Below are positions 51,690-61,026 of a DNA stretch of 64,000 nucleotides, in pieces. Origin of the DNA: Micromonospora saelicesensis (lineage in GTDB: Bacteria; Actinomycetota; Actinomycetes; Mycobacteriales; Micromonosporaceae); contig NZ_FMCR01000003.1 in the NCBI RefSeq assembly GCF_900091575.1, positions 620,001-684,000 on the forward strand, written 5' to 3'. The stretch's first letter is position 1; the number at the start of each line of letters is the position of its first letter. The translations under genes and the position numbers were made by a program. The notes beneath the pieces are model-generated. The model was not told where the DNA came from and did not search any database. It saw nothing but the letters and a program-made list of their open reading frames with translations.

Positions 51690-52433
51690 TCAGAGCACCT
51701 GGTCGAGGAAACGGCGAAGCCGCGGATGCTCGGCCCGCTCGAAGATCGCCTCGGGTGGGCCGGCCTCCAGCACCACGCCCCGGTCCATGAAGGCGACGGT
51801 GTCGGCGACCTGCCGGGCGAAGCCCATCTCGTGGGTCACCACCACCATGGTCTTGCCGGCGGCGGACAGGTCGGCCATCACCCCGAGGACGCCCTTGACC
51901 AACTCCGGGTCGAGCGCCGAGGTGGCCTCGTCGAAGAGCATCACCTCGGGCCGCAGCGCCAGCGCGCGGGCGATCGCCACCCGCTGCTGCTGGCCACCGG
52001 AGAGCTGCGCCGGCCGGGAGTTCGCCTTGCCGGCCAGCCCCACCAGCTCCAACTGGGCCCGGGCGACGGTCTCCGCCTCGTCCGCACCGAGCTTGCGCAG
52101 CCGCCGCAGCGCCAGCGTGACGTTGCGCAGCACGCTCATGTGCGGAAACAGGTTGAACTGCTGGAACACCATGCCCACCCGCTGCCGCAGCGCGTCCGGG
52201 TCGTCGCCCAGCACGCTGCGCCCGTCCAGCAGCACGTCGCCCCGGTCCGGTTCGATCAGCCGGTTGATGGTGCGCAGCAGGGTGGACTTGCCCGACCCGG
52301 ACGGCCCGATGACGCAGGCCGTCGCGCCCCGCGGCACCGAGAGGTCGACGCCGCGCAGCACCCGGTTCGGTCCGAAGGCGAGGTGCACGTCGCGTACGTC
52401 GAGGCTGACCGAGGTCGTCGTGGCGGTGGTCAT
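51690..52433 (-). CDS. Polar amino-acid ABC importer ATPase
   Basis: A 247-residue ATPase of the GlnQ/HisP/TcyC family: Walker [10 protein letters not shown] at 43-51, Q-loop [14 protein letters not shown], signature [15 protein letters not shown], Walker [15 protein letters not shown] and [15 protein letters not shown]. It overlaps the permease by four bases (ATGA). It is the last gene of an operon preceded by a SAM-IV riboswitch and a Met/Cys leader peptide, so the transported amino acid is probably methionine or cyst(e)ine, not glutamine as sequence similarity alone might suggest. Confidence 0.92.
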   Translation of the reverse strand: MTTATTTSVSLDVRDVHLAFGPNRVLRGVDLSVPRGATACVIGPSGSGKSTLLRTINRLIEPDRGDVLLDGRSVLGDDPDALRQRVGMVFQQFNLFPHMSVLRNVTLALRRLRKLGADEAETVARAQLELVGLAGKANSRPAQLSGGQQQRVAIARALALRPEVMLFDEATSALDPELVKGVLGVMADLSAAGKTMVVVTHEMGFARQVADTVAFMDRGVVLEAGPPEAIFERAEHPRLRRFLDQVL

Positions 52434-53206
52434 CGCCGATCTCCTTCCGTCGCGGCGTACGACGCGATGTCGTCGTCGTCCTCTTCGGTCGACGCAGTGG
52501 CCGGCCGGCCGTTGCGCAGCCGCCTGTCGATCCAGTTGACGACGTGCGTCAGCGGTACGGTCAACGCCAGATAGCAGAGCCCCGCCAGCAGCAGCGCCGA
52601 CTCGTTGCCGGTGGTGGCCGCGTAGTCCTGCCCGATCCGGAACAGCTCCCGCTGGCTGGCCACCAGGCCGAGGAAGTAGACCAGGCTGGAGTCCTTGATC
52701 AGTGCGATGAGCTGGTTCACCCAGGCCGGCAGCACCCGCCGGATGCCCTGCGGAATGATCACCAGCCGCATCGCGTCGGCCCAGGAGAAGCCGAGCGCCC
52801 GGGCGCCCTCCAACTGGGCGGCCTCCACGGACTGGATGCCCGAGCGGAAGATCTCCCCGATGTACGCGGCGGCGATGAGCGACAGCGCCAGGATGCCCAA
52901 CGGGTAGGGATCCGGCCCCCAGACCTGCATGCCCAGCGGGGCCAGCCCGACGCCGATCAGCAGGATCGTCGCCGCGGCCGGCAGCCCCCGGAACACGTCG
53001 GTGTAGACCCGCGCCGGCCAGCGCAGCCAGCGGCTGCGGGAGATCCCGGCAACGGCCAGCAGCAGGCCCAGCACCGAGCCGAGCAGGGCGGCGGAGACCG
53101 CCAGGATCAGCGTGTTGGGCAACCCGACGGTCAGCATCTCGGGCAGCGCCTCGCGCATCGCGTCCCAGTCGAAGAAGGTCTCCCACAGGGTGCTCAACGG
53201 ATCCAT
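52430..53206 (-). CDS. Polar amino-acid ABC importer permease
   Basis: A 258-residue permease of the HisM/TcyB type with five helices. The EAA loop reads [28 protein letters not shown] when joined across residues 135-162. The C-terminal tail is acidic (EEDDDD). It forms the membrane pore with the ATPase downstream and takes substrate from the lipoprotein encoded upstream. Probably acts as a homodimer, since only one permease gene is present. Substrate as for the operon: likely a sulfur amino acid. Confidence 0.9.
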   Translation of the reverse strand: MDPLSTLWETFFDWDAMREALPEMLTVGLPNTLILAVSAALLGSVLGLLLAVAGISRSRWLRWPARVYTDVFRGLPAAATILLIGVGLAPLGMQVWGPDPYPLGILALSLIAAAYIGEIFRSGIQSVEAAQLEGARALGFSWADAMRLVIIPQGIRRVLPAWVNQLIALIKDSSLVYFLGLVASQRELFRIGQDYAATTGNESALLLAGLCYLALTVPLTHVVNWIDRRLRNGRPATASTEEDDDDIASYAATEGDRR

Positions 53207-53245
53207 CGGTCGCTCCTCCTACCGCCCTGCTCGCTCGTCACCGGC

Positions 53246-54151
53246 TCAGGACGCCGTCGACGCGGACGCCGACGGCACGGCCGTAGCGGACGCCGACGGC
53301 GCGGCCGACGCGGACGGGGCCTTCACCGTGCCGCTGCCCGGCGTGAAGTCCGCCGGGATCGGCCGGCCCGGGTAGTACTGCGCCTGCAACCGGCTCCAGG
53401 TGCCATCGGCGATGACCTCGTCGAGGCCCTTGTTCAGTGCCTCGCGCAGCTTGTCGTTCCCCTTGGCCACGGCGTACGCGGTAGGTGCCGGGCTGAGCTG
53501 CTTGGCCGCCACGGTGATCTTGCCGTTGCTGTCGGTGGCCGACTTCTCGCCGATCTCCGCCGGGGCGATCCAGGCGTCGGCGGTGCCCGCCTTGAGCTGG
53601 TTGATCGCGCCGTTGTAGTCGGGCACCCGCACCGGGTTGAGCTGCTTGCCGGTGGCGTAGTCGTCCTGGACGGTGCCCTGCACCACCACGACCCGCTTGC
53701 CGGCGAGCTGGTCGAAGCCGGTGATCGGCGAGCCGGCCGGGACGTCCAGGCCGAAGTAGCCGAAGTCGTAGCCGTTGCCGAAGTCGACGGTCTTCCTGCG
53801 GGCCTCGGTGATGGTGATCGAGGAGCTGCCCACGTCGAACTTGCGGTTGTTGACCTGGCTGAGCAGCGCGGAGAAGTCGGTGCCGACGAACTCGACAGTC
53901 AGACCGAGCTTGCCGGCCACGGCGGTCAGCAGGTCGTTGTCGAAGCCGGTGAACTTGCCGTCCTTGAGGTACACGTTCGGCGGGGCGTCGGTCAGCGTTC
54001 CGGCGCGCAGCACGCCCGACTGAGCGAGGCCGTACGGGTTGGCGGTGGCGTCGGACGAGCTGTCGTCGCCGCAGGCGGTGAGGGCGGTGGCGGCCAGGAT
54101 CGTGGCCGCGCCCAGGGCAGCGGCGCGGGTCAGGGCAGGAAGGAATCGCAC
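53246..54151 (-). CDS. Polar amino-acid ABC importer substrate-binding lipoprotein
   Basis: A 301-residue lipoprotein with the lipobox LTAC (lipidated Cys27) and an SBP_bac_3 fold: GVLRAGTLTDAPPNVYLKDG, FTGFDNDLLTAVAGKLG and the ligand-site segment VGSSSITITEARRKTVDF. The C-terminal 30 residues are an Ala/Ser repeat tail. It binds an amino acid outside the membrane. First structural gene of the operon; the 100 bases before it contain alternative hairpins and, further up, the leader peptide and riboswitch. Confidence 0.9.
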   Translation of the reverse strand: MRFLPALTRAAALGAATILAATALTACGDDSSSDATANPYGLAQSGVLRAGTLTDAPPNVYLKDGKFTGFDNDLLTAVAGKLGLTVEFVGTDFSALLSQVNNRKFDVGSSSITITEARRKTVDFGNGYDFGYFGLDVPAGSPITGFDQLAGKRVVVVQGTVQDDYATGKQLNPVRVPDYNGAINQLKAGTADAWIAPAEIGEKSATDSNGKITVAAKQLSPAPTAYAVAKGNDKLREALNKGLDEVIADGTWSRLQAQYYPGRPIPADFTPGSGTVKAPSASAAPSASATAVPSASASTAS

Positions 54152-54176
54152 GGGTGTCTCCGAAGGGTGGTGTCTC

Positions 54177-54210
54177 GGCGCGCACGGACGTGCGCCACCG
54201 ACGGCGCGCC
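54177..54210 (-). promoter_or_regulatory. Mutually exclusive hairpins before the binding-protein gene (attenuator-like)
   Basis: GCGCAC pairs with GTGCGC around a GGAC loop (54180-54195). Alternatively GGCGCGC at 54177-54183 pairs with GCGCGCC at 54204-54210. The two structures share bases 54180-54183, so only one can form. They lie between the leader-peptide stop and the next start, as in translation-coupled attenuation. Confidence 0.5.
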
Positions 54211-54251
54211 CGATGGGCGTGCCGGTGGGAAAGGAGCTCGGGAAGGTGGTG

Positions 54252-54392
54252 CTAGAGCGCGATGCCGCGACGACAGGCGGCGCTGCACATTCGCATCATG
54301 TCCACGTGCCGTCGCCGGATCAGTGCGGGCGAGGGTCGGCCGGTGCGGGAGTCCGCGACGTCGGTCGGTGGGGTGGTGCTGAGGATGCGCAT
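54252..54392 (-). CDS. Met/Cys-containing leader peptide (46 aa)
   Basis: A 46-residue peptide with GGGAGAA two bases before the ATG. Its second half holds the actinobacterial leader-peptide motif RRHVDxxR, here RRRHVDMMRMCSAACRR: Met at 32, 33 and 35 and Cys at 36 and 40. Peptides of this type precede sulfur-metabolism and transport genes and are thought to sense cysteine supply through ribosome stalling. It sits between a SAM-IV riboswitch and the amino-acid ABC operon, 100 bases before the binding-protein gene. The Met cluster is unusual and suggests sensing of methionine as well. Confidence 0.82.
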   Translation of the reverse strand: MRILSTTPPTDVADSRTGRPSPALIRRRHVDMMRMCSAACRRGIAL

Positions 54393-54423
54393 GGTTCTCC
54401 CGGGTCTGTGCTGACCTGGGTGC

Positions 54424-54537
54424 CAGGCCACGCTTGCACCGACGTGCTGCCGGTGCCTGGTCTTCACCCGGGGCACCCCACCGCGGAGGAGGGTTGCCGG
54501 CCAGCGAGCCGGGGCTTCGCGCTGGCACTCATGACCT
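54424..54537 (-). promoter_or_regulatory. SAM-IV riboswitch
   Basis: Read on the minus strand, the region opens with GGTCATGAGTGCCAGCG, continues with GCCCCGGCTCGCTGGCCGGC and AACCCTCCTCCGCGG, and closes with TGGGGTGCCCCGGGTGA then GACC, which pairs with the opening GGTC (P1). A 3' hairpin (GCACCG/CGGTGC, 54436-54456) and tail follow. This is the known SAM-IV core, found in actinobacteria, where S-adenosylmethionine lowers expression of downstream methionine or sulfur genes. Confidence 0.92.
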
Positions 54538-54543
54538 GCGCCG

Positions 54544-54549
54544 AGGCTA
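54544..54549 (-). promoter_or_regulatory. -10-like box TAGCCT of the riboswitch transcript
   Basis: TAGCCT on the minus strand ends 6 bases before the first base of the riboswitch core, which fits a transcript starting at about 54537. A weak TGGACG lies 19 bases upstream as a possible -35. Confidence 0.6.
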
Positions 54550-54622
54550 GCAGCAGGAGCGGGTGGATCGTCCAGTCGTTATGACCACGCTCACGGTGCG
54601 CGACGGACTGTCGGCTCGCAGG

Positions 54623-56581
54623 TCAGCCGGCGTGCACGTGCGGCCGGCGGTGCGGGTCGGGCTCCTGGCGGCGCAGGATCTCCCGGGTCACCGAGGCGAT
54701 GGCGCCCTGTCCGAACGCCAGGTAGCGCAGGAAGTTGCGGGTCGGGCCGCCCTCGGACCACTCGAAGTAGATGTGGGGGCGCCGACGGCTGCGGTCGCGG
54801 ATCTCCAGCAACAGGGCGGCCAGCGCGGTGGGCACCGACGAACTGGCCAGGCTGAGCACCGGGAAGCGGCCGTCGACCACCCCGCCGCGGACCAGCAGCT
54901 CCGTCTCGAAGTCGGAGGGGTCGGTGACAGTGACCTCGACGAAGATGACGTCGTCGTCGTCGGGAAAGTCGTTGTCCGCCATGGTCTGCGCCAGCTTGGC
55001 GCGGTACTCCGCCTCGTCGCGCCGGTCGGGTTCGTGCGCGATGAGGCGGATCCGTCGTCCGGCGCGTTCGTCGATCATCCGGGCCGCGACGTGATCCAGT
55101 TCGACGTGGTCGACGCGCAGCTCGTAGGCCCGCATCAGCCGGGACAGCACCGACACCAGGATGATCCCGCCGATGAAACAGGCCGCGATCTTGACGCCGC
55201 TCGGGCGCTCCACCACGTTGGCCACTGTGGTGTAGACGAAGATCACCGCGATGATTCCGAATGCGATGGTGCGACCGCGCTGACGCTGCCGGAGCGCCGC
55301 GAGCGTCACCGCCGTCGCGGCCGAGGTGATCAACACCAGGACCCCGGTGGCGTACGCGCCGCCCTGCGCGTCCACGCTGGCCTCGAAGACGATCGTGATC
55401 AGGAACGCCACGGCGGTGAAGACCAGCACCAGCGGCCGGACGGCTCGCGCCCAGGTCGGCGCCATGCCGTAGCGGGGCAGGTAGCGCGGCACGAGGTTGA
55501 GCAGACCAGCCATCGCCGATGCCCCGGCGAACCAGAGGATTCCGATGGTGGACAGGTCGTAGACGGTGCCGAACACCTCGCCGAGGTGGGCGTGCGCCAG
55601 GTAGGCCAGCGCGCGCCCGTTCGCCGGCCCGCCCGGTTGGAAGGCCTCCGGCGGGATGAGCACGGTGGTCGTCACGCTGCTGGTGATCAGGAAGACGCTC
55701 ATGATCACCGCTGCGGTGGTGAGCAGCCGGCGGGCGCCACGGATCCGGCCCAGCGGTCGTGCCTCCGAGTCCTGCGGGTCACCCCGTACGCTCGGCATGA
55801 CCGCCACCCCCGTCTCGAAGCCGGACAGCCCCAACGCCAGCTTCGGAAAGACCAGCAGCGACAGCCCGACCACCAGCCACGGATCGCCGTGCCCGGTGGT
55901 CAGCGTGGTGGTCCAGTCGCCGACCGCGCTCGGATGCGTCGCCACCCGCCACAGCGCGTCGGCCACCACCACGGCGTTCAGCGTCAGATAGACCGCGACC
56001 AGGACGACGGCGATCCCGATGGCCTCGGTGAATCCCTTGAGGAACACCGCGCCCAGCAGCGACACCAGCAGCAGCGTGACCAGCACCTCGCGACCCTTGA
56101 GCCCGCTCGGCCAGAACGGGTTCTCGTCGATGTGCGCCGTCGCGTCGGCGGCCGAGAGGGTGATGGTGATGATGAAGTCGGTGGCCGCGAAACCGAGCAG
56201 CACCAGCACCAGCAACTTGCCCGGCCAGTAGCTCAGCAGGCGTACCAACATTGCGATGGAACCCTCACCGTGCGGGCTCTCCACCGCCACCCGCCGGTAG
56301 ACCGGCAGCGCACCCAGCAGGGTCACCAGCACCAGCACCAGGGTCGCCACCGGTGAGAGCGCCCCGGCGGCCAGCGCCGCGATGCCCGGCTGATAACCCA
56401 GCGTGGAGAAGTAGTCGACCCCGGTCAGGCACATCACCTTCCACCACGGGTGGTGCCGGTCCTCCGGCGGGCGCCCGTGCGGCCCCGGGTGCTGCACGGC
56501 CTGGTCCGAGCCGGCGTCGAGCAGCCACCCCCGCAACCGGCCGGCGAGTCTGTCGACAGTCACCGGCGCGTCCCCCGTCAT
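54623..56581 (-). CDS. APC superfamily permease (amino acid or K+ transporter)
   Basis: A 652-residue membrane protein with about 12 helices over residues 55-470 and a soluble C-terminal domain of about 160 residues. The helix-1 region [24 protein letters not shown] has the unwound Gly-containing pattern of APC carriers. Such long-tailed members are annotated as amino-acid permeases, some near KUP. The ATG at 56581 is chosen; GTG codons at 56590 and 56596, just after a GATACT box, are alternatives for a leaderless start. It lies upstream of the riboswitch operon in the same direction. Substrate uncertain. Confidence 0.78.
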   Translation of the reverse strand: MTGDAPVTVDRLAGRLRGWLLDAGSDQAVQHPGPHGRPPEDRHHPWWKVMCLTGVDYFSTLGYQPGIAALAAGALSPVATLVLVLVTLLGALPVYRRVAVESPHGEGSIAMLVRLLSYWPGKLLVLVLLGFAATDFIITITLSAADATAHIDENPFWPSGLKGREVLVTLLLVSLLGAVFLKGFTEAIGIAVVLVAVYLTLNAVVVADALWRVATHPSAVGDWTTTLTTGHGDPWLVVGLSLLVFPKLALGLSGFETGVAVMPSVRGDPQDSEARPLGRIRGARRLLTTAAVIMSVFLITSSVTTTVLIPPEAFQPGGPANGRALAYLAHAHLGEVFGTVYDLSTIGILWFAGASAMAGLLNLVPRYLPRYGMAPTWARAVRPLVLVFTAVAFLITIVFEASVDAQGGAYATGVLVLITSAATAVTLAALRQRQRGRTIAFGIIAVIFVYTTVANVVERPSGVKIAACFIGGIILVSVLSRLMRAYELRVDHVELDHVAARMIDERAGRRIRLIAHEPDRRDEAEYRAKLAQTMADNDFPDDDDVIFVEVTVTDPSDFETELLVRGGVVDGRFPVLSLASSSVPTALAALLLEIRDRSRRRPHIYFEWSEGGPTRNFLRYLAFGQGAIASVTREILRRQEPDPHRRPHVHAG

Positions 56582-56735
56582 CCCGCTCACGGTCACCGTG
56601 AGTATCCGCCCGACGGGCCGGCCCCGTCCGCCGGTGCGCGGAACCCAGCCGACGCCACGGCGGGTTTCAGGGCCCAGGACAGGGGGGAAGCAGCGCCCCG
56701 GGCTGGATGGGCGGCACCGGGGGAGGGGACAGGGC

Positions 56736-57866
56736 ATGGTCGGCGGCCGTCGCTTCCGCCCGGGTGGTGGCTTCGGCCGCCAACTCGACGAGTACGAGAC
56801 GAGGGTCGGTGTGGCGCCGTCCACGGAGTCGCCCGCCGCCTCCCACGGCGGCCTGGTGGACAGCGCGGTCTACATCCGGGGGCACCGGTTCGCCTCGCCG
56901 TCCGGCCTCGCCGAGACGTACCGCTGCCTCCAGGAGCAGGATGGCGCGATGGCCTGGATCGGGTTGTACCGGCCGGACATCGAGCAGATCACCTCGCTGG
57001 CCCGGGAGTTCCGGCTGCACGACCTGGCGGTCGAGGACGCGATCAACGCTCACCAGCGTCCCAAACTGGAGCGGTACGGGCACACACTGTTCGTGGTGCT
57101 GCGCGCCGCCCGCTACAACGACCTCCGGGAGGAGGTCGAGTTCTCCGAACTGCACCTGTTCATCGGGCCGGGCTTCGTGGTCACCGTCCGACACGGCGAG
57201 GCGCCCGACCTGGCCGCGGTGCGGCGGCGGCTGGAGACCGAGGCGCAGATGCTCGCCCGGGGGCCGGAGGCGGTCCTGTACGCGATCCTCGACCAGGTCG
57301 TCGACGGGTACGCGCCGGTGGTGGCCGGACTGGAGAACGACATCGACGAGATCGAGACCCAGGTGTTCGGTGGCGACCCGAACGCCAGCCGCCGCATCTA
57401 CGGGCTCAGCCGCGAGGTCATCCAGTTCCAGCGGGCCGCCCGCCCGCTGCTCAGCGTGCTCGACGCGCTGGCCGACGGCGCCGGCAGCGCCAGCGCCGAC
57501 GAGGAGCTGCGCCGCTACCTGCGCGACGTGACCGACCACCTGACCCAGGTGGTGGAGCGGGTGGACGGTTTCCGGCACCTGTTGCAGAACATCCTCACCG
57601 TCAACGCCACCCTCGTCTCACAGCAGCAGAACGAGGAGATGCGCAGCCTCACCGCGGCCAGCTACAGCCAGAACGAGGAGCTGAAGAAGGTCTCCTCCTG
57701 GGCGGCGATCCTCTTCGCTCCCACGCTCATCGGCACCGTGTACGGCATGAACTTCGTCCACATGCCGGAGCTGAACTGGCGCTTCGGCTACCTCTTCGCG
57801 CTGCTGTTGATGCTGCTGGTCTGCGGCACCCTCTATGTGATCTTCAAGCGGCGCGGCTGGCTCTGA
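56736..57866 (+). CDS. corA: CorA-like Mg2+/Co2+ transporter
   Basis: A 376-residue protein with a large cytosolic domain (beta sheet, then a long helix) and two C-terminal membrane helices. The selectivity motif GMN occurs in [11 protein letters not shown], exactly as in CorA pentamers. The basic C-terminus KRRGWL is also typical. It takes up Mg2+ (or Co2+/Ni2+). GGGAGGGG lies a short distance before the ATG at 56736; the in-frame codons further upstream are Pro/Arg-rich and not gene-like. Divergent from the APC permease. Confidence 0.92.
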   Translation: MVGGRRFRPGGGFGRQLDEYETRVGVAPSTESPAASHGGLVDSAVYIRGHRFASPSGLAETYRCLQEQDGAMAWIGLYRPDIEQITSLAREFRLHDLAVEDAINAHQRPKLERYGHTLFVVLRAARYNDLREEVEFSELHLFIGPGFVVTVRHGEAPDLAAVRRRLETEAQMLARGPEAVLYAILDQVVDGYAPVVAGLENDIDEIETQVFGGDPNASRRIYGLSREVIQFQRAARPLLSVLDALADGAGSASADEELRRYLRDVTDHLTQVVERVDGFRHLLQNILTVNATLVSQQQNEEMRSLTAASYSQNEELKKVSSWAAILFAPTLIGTVYGMNFVHMPELNWRFGYLFALLLMLLVCGTLYVIFKRRGWL

Positions 57867-57882
57867 GCCGCGCGGCCGAGAT

Positions 57883-58068
57883 TCACTCGATGCCGCGCAG
57901 GATGTGCCGTTCGTCCTCGACGTCGTCGTCGCCGGCACCGATCCGGCCGAGCAGTACGGCGGCCGCCCAGATCGTCAGTGGCGTGGCCGCCCCGGTCATT
58001 CCGCCGCCGGTCCGGTCGTCCCGGGTCTGGCTCCGCTCCGTGCGCGGTGGCCTGCGCTGAGCCTGCAT
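57883..58068 (-). CDS. Small hypothetical protein with one hydrophobic segment (61 aa)
   Basis: Sixty-one residues: a basic, polar first half, then GAATPLTIWAAAVLLGRIGA as a single hydrophobic helix near 26-45, and an acidic tail (GDDDVEDERHIL). A GAGG-containing stretch precedes the ATG at 58068 by about 8 bases. The gene is convergent with corA, 16 bases apart. It could be a small membrane peptide. The short length and uncertain start keep confidence modest. Confidence 0.45.
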   Translation of the reverse strand: MQAQRRPPRTERSQTRDDRTGGGMTGAATPLTIWAAAVLLGRIGAGDDDVEDERHILRGIE

Positions 58069-58278
58069 GGGCCCTGCCTCTCCTCGTCGAAGCCGCCGTG
58101 GGTGGCGCGGGGTGACCCCGCGCCACACCGGGTCGGGCGGACCGCCTGTGAGCAGCCCACCACCGGTACGACAGCCACTCGAACCTTCCCACGCCCGGCC
58201 GCATCCGCACCGCTTGTTTTCGGGTTTCCGACTGTCGCCCGCCAAACCGGACATTACGCCTCGACGGTCGAGGCGCGG

Positions 58279-58794
58279 TCAAGGCAGCGGGTGGGCGATG
58301 CCGCGCGCGTGGTCGGTGAGCGCCGCGCCGACCACTGTCGCGGCCAGCGGCAACACCTCCAGGCAGCGGCGCACCGCGGCGGCCATCAGCGTGTTCGGCA
58401 CCCGCATGGAGAGCGTGCAGTGCGGCACCCACCGCCCCGGCTGGTAGTGCTCGGCGAGGGCGATGCCGGCGGCGGTGAGCCGGTCGTGCACCAGCCGGTG
58501 GTGCGCCAGCAACTCCGGGGTGGGCGCCGGGCCGAGCCAGAGCACCCGACCGACGAACTGGCCGACGTGCTGGAAGTCGAGCCGCAGCGGGGCGGCCACC
58601 ACCGTCCCCTGTAGCGCCTCGGCGACCTGCTCCCTGTCGAAACGGGGTGCCACCATGAGCGAGACGTGCGGACGGTGGCGCTGCTCCAGCAGCGAGCGCA
58701 TGCTCTGCACCCCCTCGGCCTCCAGCGCGTCCCAGAGCACCCGGATCCGGCGGGTGGCGTCCGGATCCAGGTACAACTCCACCGCGGCGACCAT
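58279..58794 (-). CDS. 2'-5' RNA ligase/2H phosphoesterase family protein
   Basis: A 171-residue protein with the two HxT/S motifs of the 2H phosphoesterase superfamily: HVSLMV near residue 43 and HCTLSM near residue 125, framing the symmetrical alpha/beta core. Family members (LigT, CPDases) act on 2',3'-cyclic or 2'-5' phosphodiester bonds in RNA or nucleotides. A TACGGT box 6 bases before the ATG gives a leaderless start. Divergent from the DinB-like gene. Substrate unknown. Confidence 0.85.
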   Translation of the reverse strand: MVAAVELYLDPDATRRIRVLWDALEAEGVQSMRSLLEQRHRPHVSLMVAPRFDREQVAEALQGTVVAAPLRLDFQHVGQFVGRVLWLGPAPTPELLAHHRLVHDRLTAAGIALAEHYQPGRWVPHCTLSMRVPNTLMAAAVRRCLEVLPLAATVVGAALTDHARGIAHPLP

Positions 58795-58800
58795 TCGATC

Positions 58801-58806
58801 ACCGTA
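58801..58806 (-). promoter_or_regulatory. -10-like box TACGGT, leaderless start
   Basis: On the minus strand TACGGT ends 6 bases before the ATG of the 2H phosphoesterase gene. Confidence 0.5.
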
Positions 58807-58872
58807 GCCGCCGAGGTTTGCGCGCCCTGGTCCGGCGGTACCTGTTCGGAAACCGACCAGGAAGGCGTACCC

Positions 58873-59382
58873 GTGGACGTGAGTGACCTGCTGACCGAGG
58901 CGTACGACCGGCTGCCCGACCTCGTCCGCGCTGCCGTCGACGGCCTCAGCCCCGAGCAACTGCGCCACCAGCCCGGGCCGGGCGCCAACTCGGTCGGCTG
59001 GCTGGTCTGGCACCTCACCCGGGTGCAGGACCACCACGTCGCCGACCTGCTCGACGCCGAGCAGATCTGGGTGAGCGGCGACTGGGCGGGTCGGTTCGGG
59101 CTCGCCGCCGACCCCGACAACACCGGCTACGGGCACTCGCCCGCTCAGGTCGCCGCGGTGCGGCCGGAGAGCGCGCAGGCGCTGATCGACTACTACCAGG
59201 CGGTCGCGGCGCGTACCGGAAGGTTCCTGGCCGGCCTGGCCCCGGCGGACCTGGACCGCGTGGTCGACGAGGGGTGGGACCCGCCGGTCACCCTCGGCGT
59301 CCGGTTGGTCAGCATCGTCGACGACGACCTGCAACACGCGGGCCAGGCCGCCTACGTGCGCGGCCTCATCGCGGCCGACTGA
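58873..59382 (+). CDS. DinB/DUF664-like four-helix protein
   Basis: A 169-residue helical protein with the DinB-family metal-site pattern: His in WLVWHLTRVQDHHVADL and His in DDDLQHAGQAAYVRG. Such proteins include mycothiol- or bacillithiol-dependent S-transferases; GANSVGWLVWHLTR is typical of the actinobacterial group. The GTG at 58873 has AGGAAGG about 8 bases upstream. It overlaps the promoter region of the divergent phosphoesterase gene. Substrate unknown; thiol transfer is inferred from the family. Confidence 0.85.
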   Translation: MDVSDLLTEAYDRLPDLVRAAVDGLSPEQLRHQPGPGANSVGWLVWHLTRVQDHHVADLLDAEQIWVSGDWAGRFGLAADPDNTGYGHSPAQVAAVRPESAQALIDYYQAVAARTGRFLAGLAPADLDRVVDEGWDPPVTLGVRLVSIVDDDLQHAGQAAYVRGLIAAD

Positions 59383-59391
59383 ACGACGGGC

Positions 59392-60438
59392 TCACGGCAC
59401 GATCACCGCCCGGCCCTCCAGGGTGCCGTCGCGCATCTGGCGGTACGCGTCCAGCGCGTCTTCCAGCGCGAAGGTGGTGGTCTTCGGACGGACCAGGCCC
59501 CGGGCACCCAGGTCGAGCACCTCCACCAGCTCGGGCCGGCTGCCCCAGTAGGTGGTCGCGATACTCACCTCGTACGGCACGGAGAAGAACGAGACTCCCA
59601 CGGTGCCGCCGCCGATCCCCACGATGGTCAGGTCGCCCACCGTGCGCGCCGTCGCCACGCCCAGCGCCAGGGTGGCGTCCGTGCCCACGAAGTCCAGCAC
59701 CACGTCGGCACCTCGACCGCCGGTGGCATCCCGGATCTCCTCGGCGGCGGTCGGACCCGAGAGCACGGCGTGCTCGGCGCCGCACTCCTCGGCCAGCCGC
59801 AGCGCCTCAGCTCGGGTGTCCACCGCGATCACTCGCGCGGCTGTGGTGGCCTTGAGGATCTGCACACCCACATGCCCCAGCCCGCCCACCCCGATCACCA
59901 CGGCCGTGCTGCCCGGTGGCAGCTTTGGCCAGGAGCGTCGGATGGCGTGGTACGGGGTAAGTCCCGCGTCGGTCAGCGGTGCGGCGTCCACCGGATCCAG
60001 CCCTTCCGGAAGGGGCACGACGTGCCGCGCGTCCGGGACCAGCTCGAACTCGGCCATGCCGCCGTCCAGTCCGAGCCCGCCGCCTCCGCTCGGTACCGGC
60101 GCAGCGGACGGGTTCTCGCAGTACGGGTCGATCCCGACCCGACATCGGGCGCAGGTGCCACAACCCCATGCGCCGAACACAGCGACCGGTTGCCCGACGG
60201 ACAGTCCGGTCACACCGTCGCCGAGGGCGTGCACCCAGCCGGCGTTCTCGTGCCCGAGGGTGAACGGTGGGTTCCAGGGCATGGTGCCGGGCTCGAACTC
60301 GTCCATCAGGTGCAGGTCGGAATGGCAGGCACCGGCACCGCCGATCCGGACCACCACCTGACCTGGCCCCGGCGTCGGATCGGGAACCTCGACCAACTCC
60401 GGTTCCGACTTCCACTCCTTCAACCGCAGCGCGCGCAT
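59392..60438 (-). CDS. Zinc-dependent alcohol dehydrogenase
   Basis: A 348-residue medium-chain dehydrogenase. Catalytic zinc ligands are in GACHSDLH and GHENAG. The structural zinc loop has four Cys (CGTCARCRVGIDPYC). The NAD-binding GVGGLGHVGVQ motif is in the second domain. It oxidises alcohols or reduces aldehydes with NAD(P). The ATG at 60438 is preferred, with GGGAG 7 bases upstream; in-frame codons before it are not conserved in type. Convergent with the DinB-like gene, only 9 bases apart. Substrate unknown. Confidence 0.92.
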   Translation of the reverse strand: MRALRLKEWKSEPELVEVPDPTPGPGQVVVRIGGAGACHSDLHLMDEFEPGTMPWNPPFTLGHENAGWVHALGDGVTGLSVGQPVAVFGAWGCGTCARCRVGIDPYCENPSAAPVPSGGGGLGLDGGMAEFELVPDARHVVPLPEGLDPVDAAPLTDAGLTPYHAIRRSWPKLPPGSTAVVIGVGGLGHVGVQILKATTAARVIAVDTRAEALRLAEECGAEHAVLSGPTAAEEIRDATGGRGADVVLDFVGTDATLALGVATARTVGDLTIVGIGGGTVGVSFFSVPYEVSIATTYWGSRPELVEVLDLGARGLVRPKTTTFALEDALDAYRQMRDGTLEGRAVIVP

Positions 60439-60600
60439 ACCGGTGCTCCCGTCCGTCTCGGCTGAACCACTGGGGCCTGCCCACCTCGTCCCGGAGCAAA
60501 CGGCCGAGGCCACGGCAGATCTGGCACCTCACCTGTTTCGGGTGAACCGCGCTCACCCCGGCGCGGGTGATCCTGCGGGAAAGCGTGGGGAGGGGACCTG

Positions 60601-61026
60601 ATGGGCGCGACGGTGGAGCAGTATCTGCGACAGCTGGACACCGGTCGGCGGCCCGACCTGCCGGAGACCACTGCGGGGACGCTGCGGCTGGACGTCCGCG
60701 ACGACGGCAGCACCGATCACTGGTACCTGACCATCGCCGACCAGCACGTCCGGGTGACCCGCTCGGCCGACGACGCCGAGCTGGTGCTGCGGGCCGATCG
60801 GGCGGTCTTCGACCGGATGGCCCGCGGCGAGCTGCACCCGGGCGCGGGCCTGCTGCGCAACGAGCTGACCGTGCAGGGCAACATGCAACTGCTGATGCTG
60901 CTGCGGCGGATCTTCTCCGGGCCGGACGGCGCCCGCCATCCGCACGAGCTGGGCCGAGCCGCGCTGGTTGGCCGGACCGCGAGGACCGCTCGGAATGAGA
61001 CGACCGCTCGGAATGAGCGGCCGTGA
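60601..61026 (+). CDS. SCP2 sterol-transfer family protein
   Basis: A 141-residue protein with the SCP2 fold: TLRLDVRDDGSTDHWYLTIADQHVRVT in two strands, then LVLRADRAVFDRMARGEL and GNMQLLMLLRRIF. SCP2 domains bind lipids or other hydrophobic ligands. GGGAGGGG lies just before the ATG. The gene overlaps the debranching-enzyme gene by four bases (GTGA). The C-terminus carries a short duplication (TARNE twice) from an 18-bp DNA repeat. Role in the pair unknown. Confidence 0.85.
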   Translation: MGATVEQYLRQLDTGRRPDLPETTAGTLRLDVRDDGSTDHWYLTIADQHVRVTRSADDAELVLRADRAVFDRMARGELHPGAGLLRNELTVQGNMQLLMLLRRIFSGPDGARHPHELGRAALVGRTARTARNETTARNERP

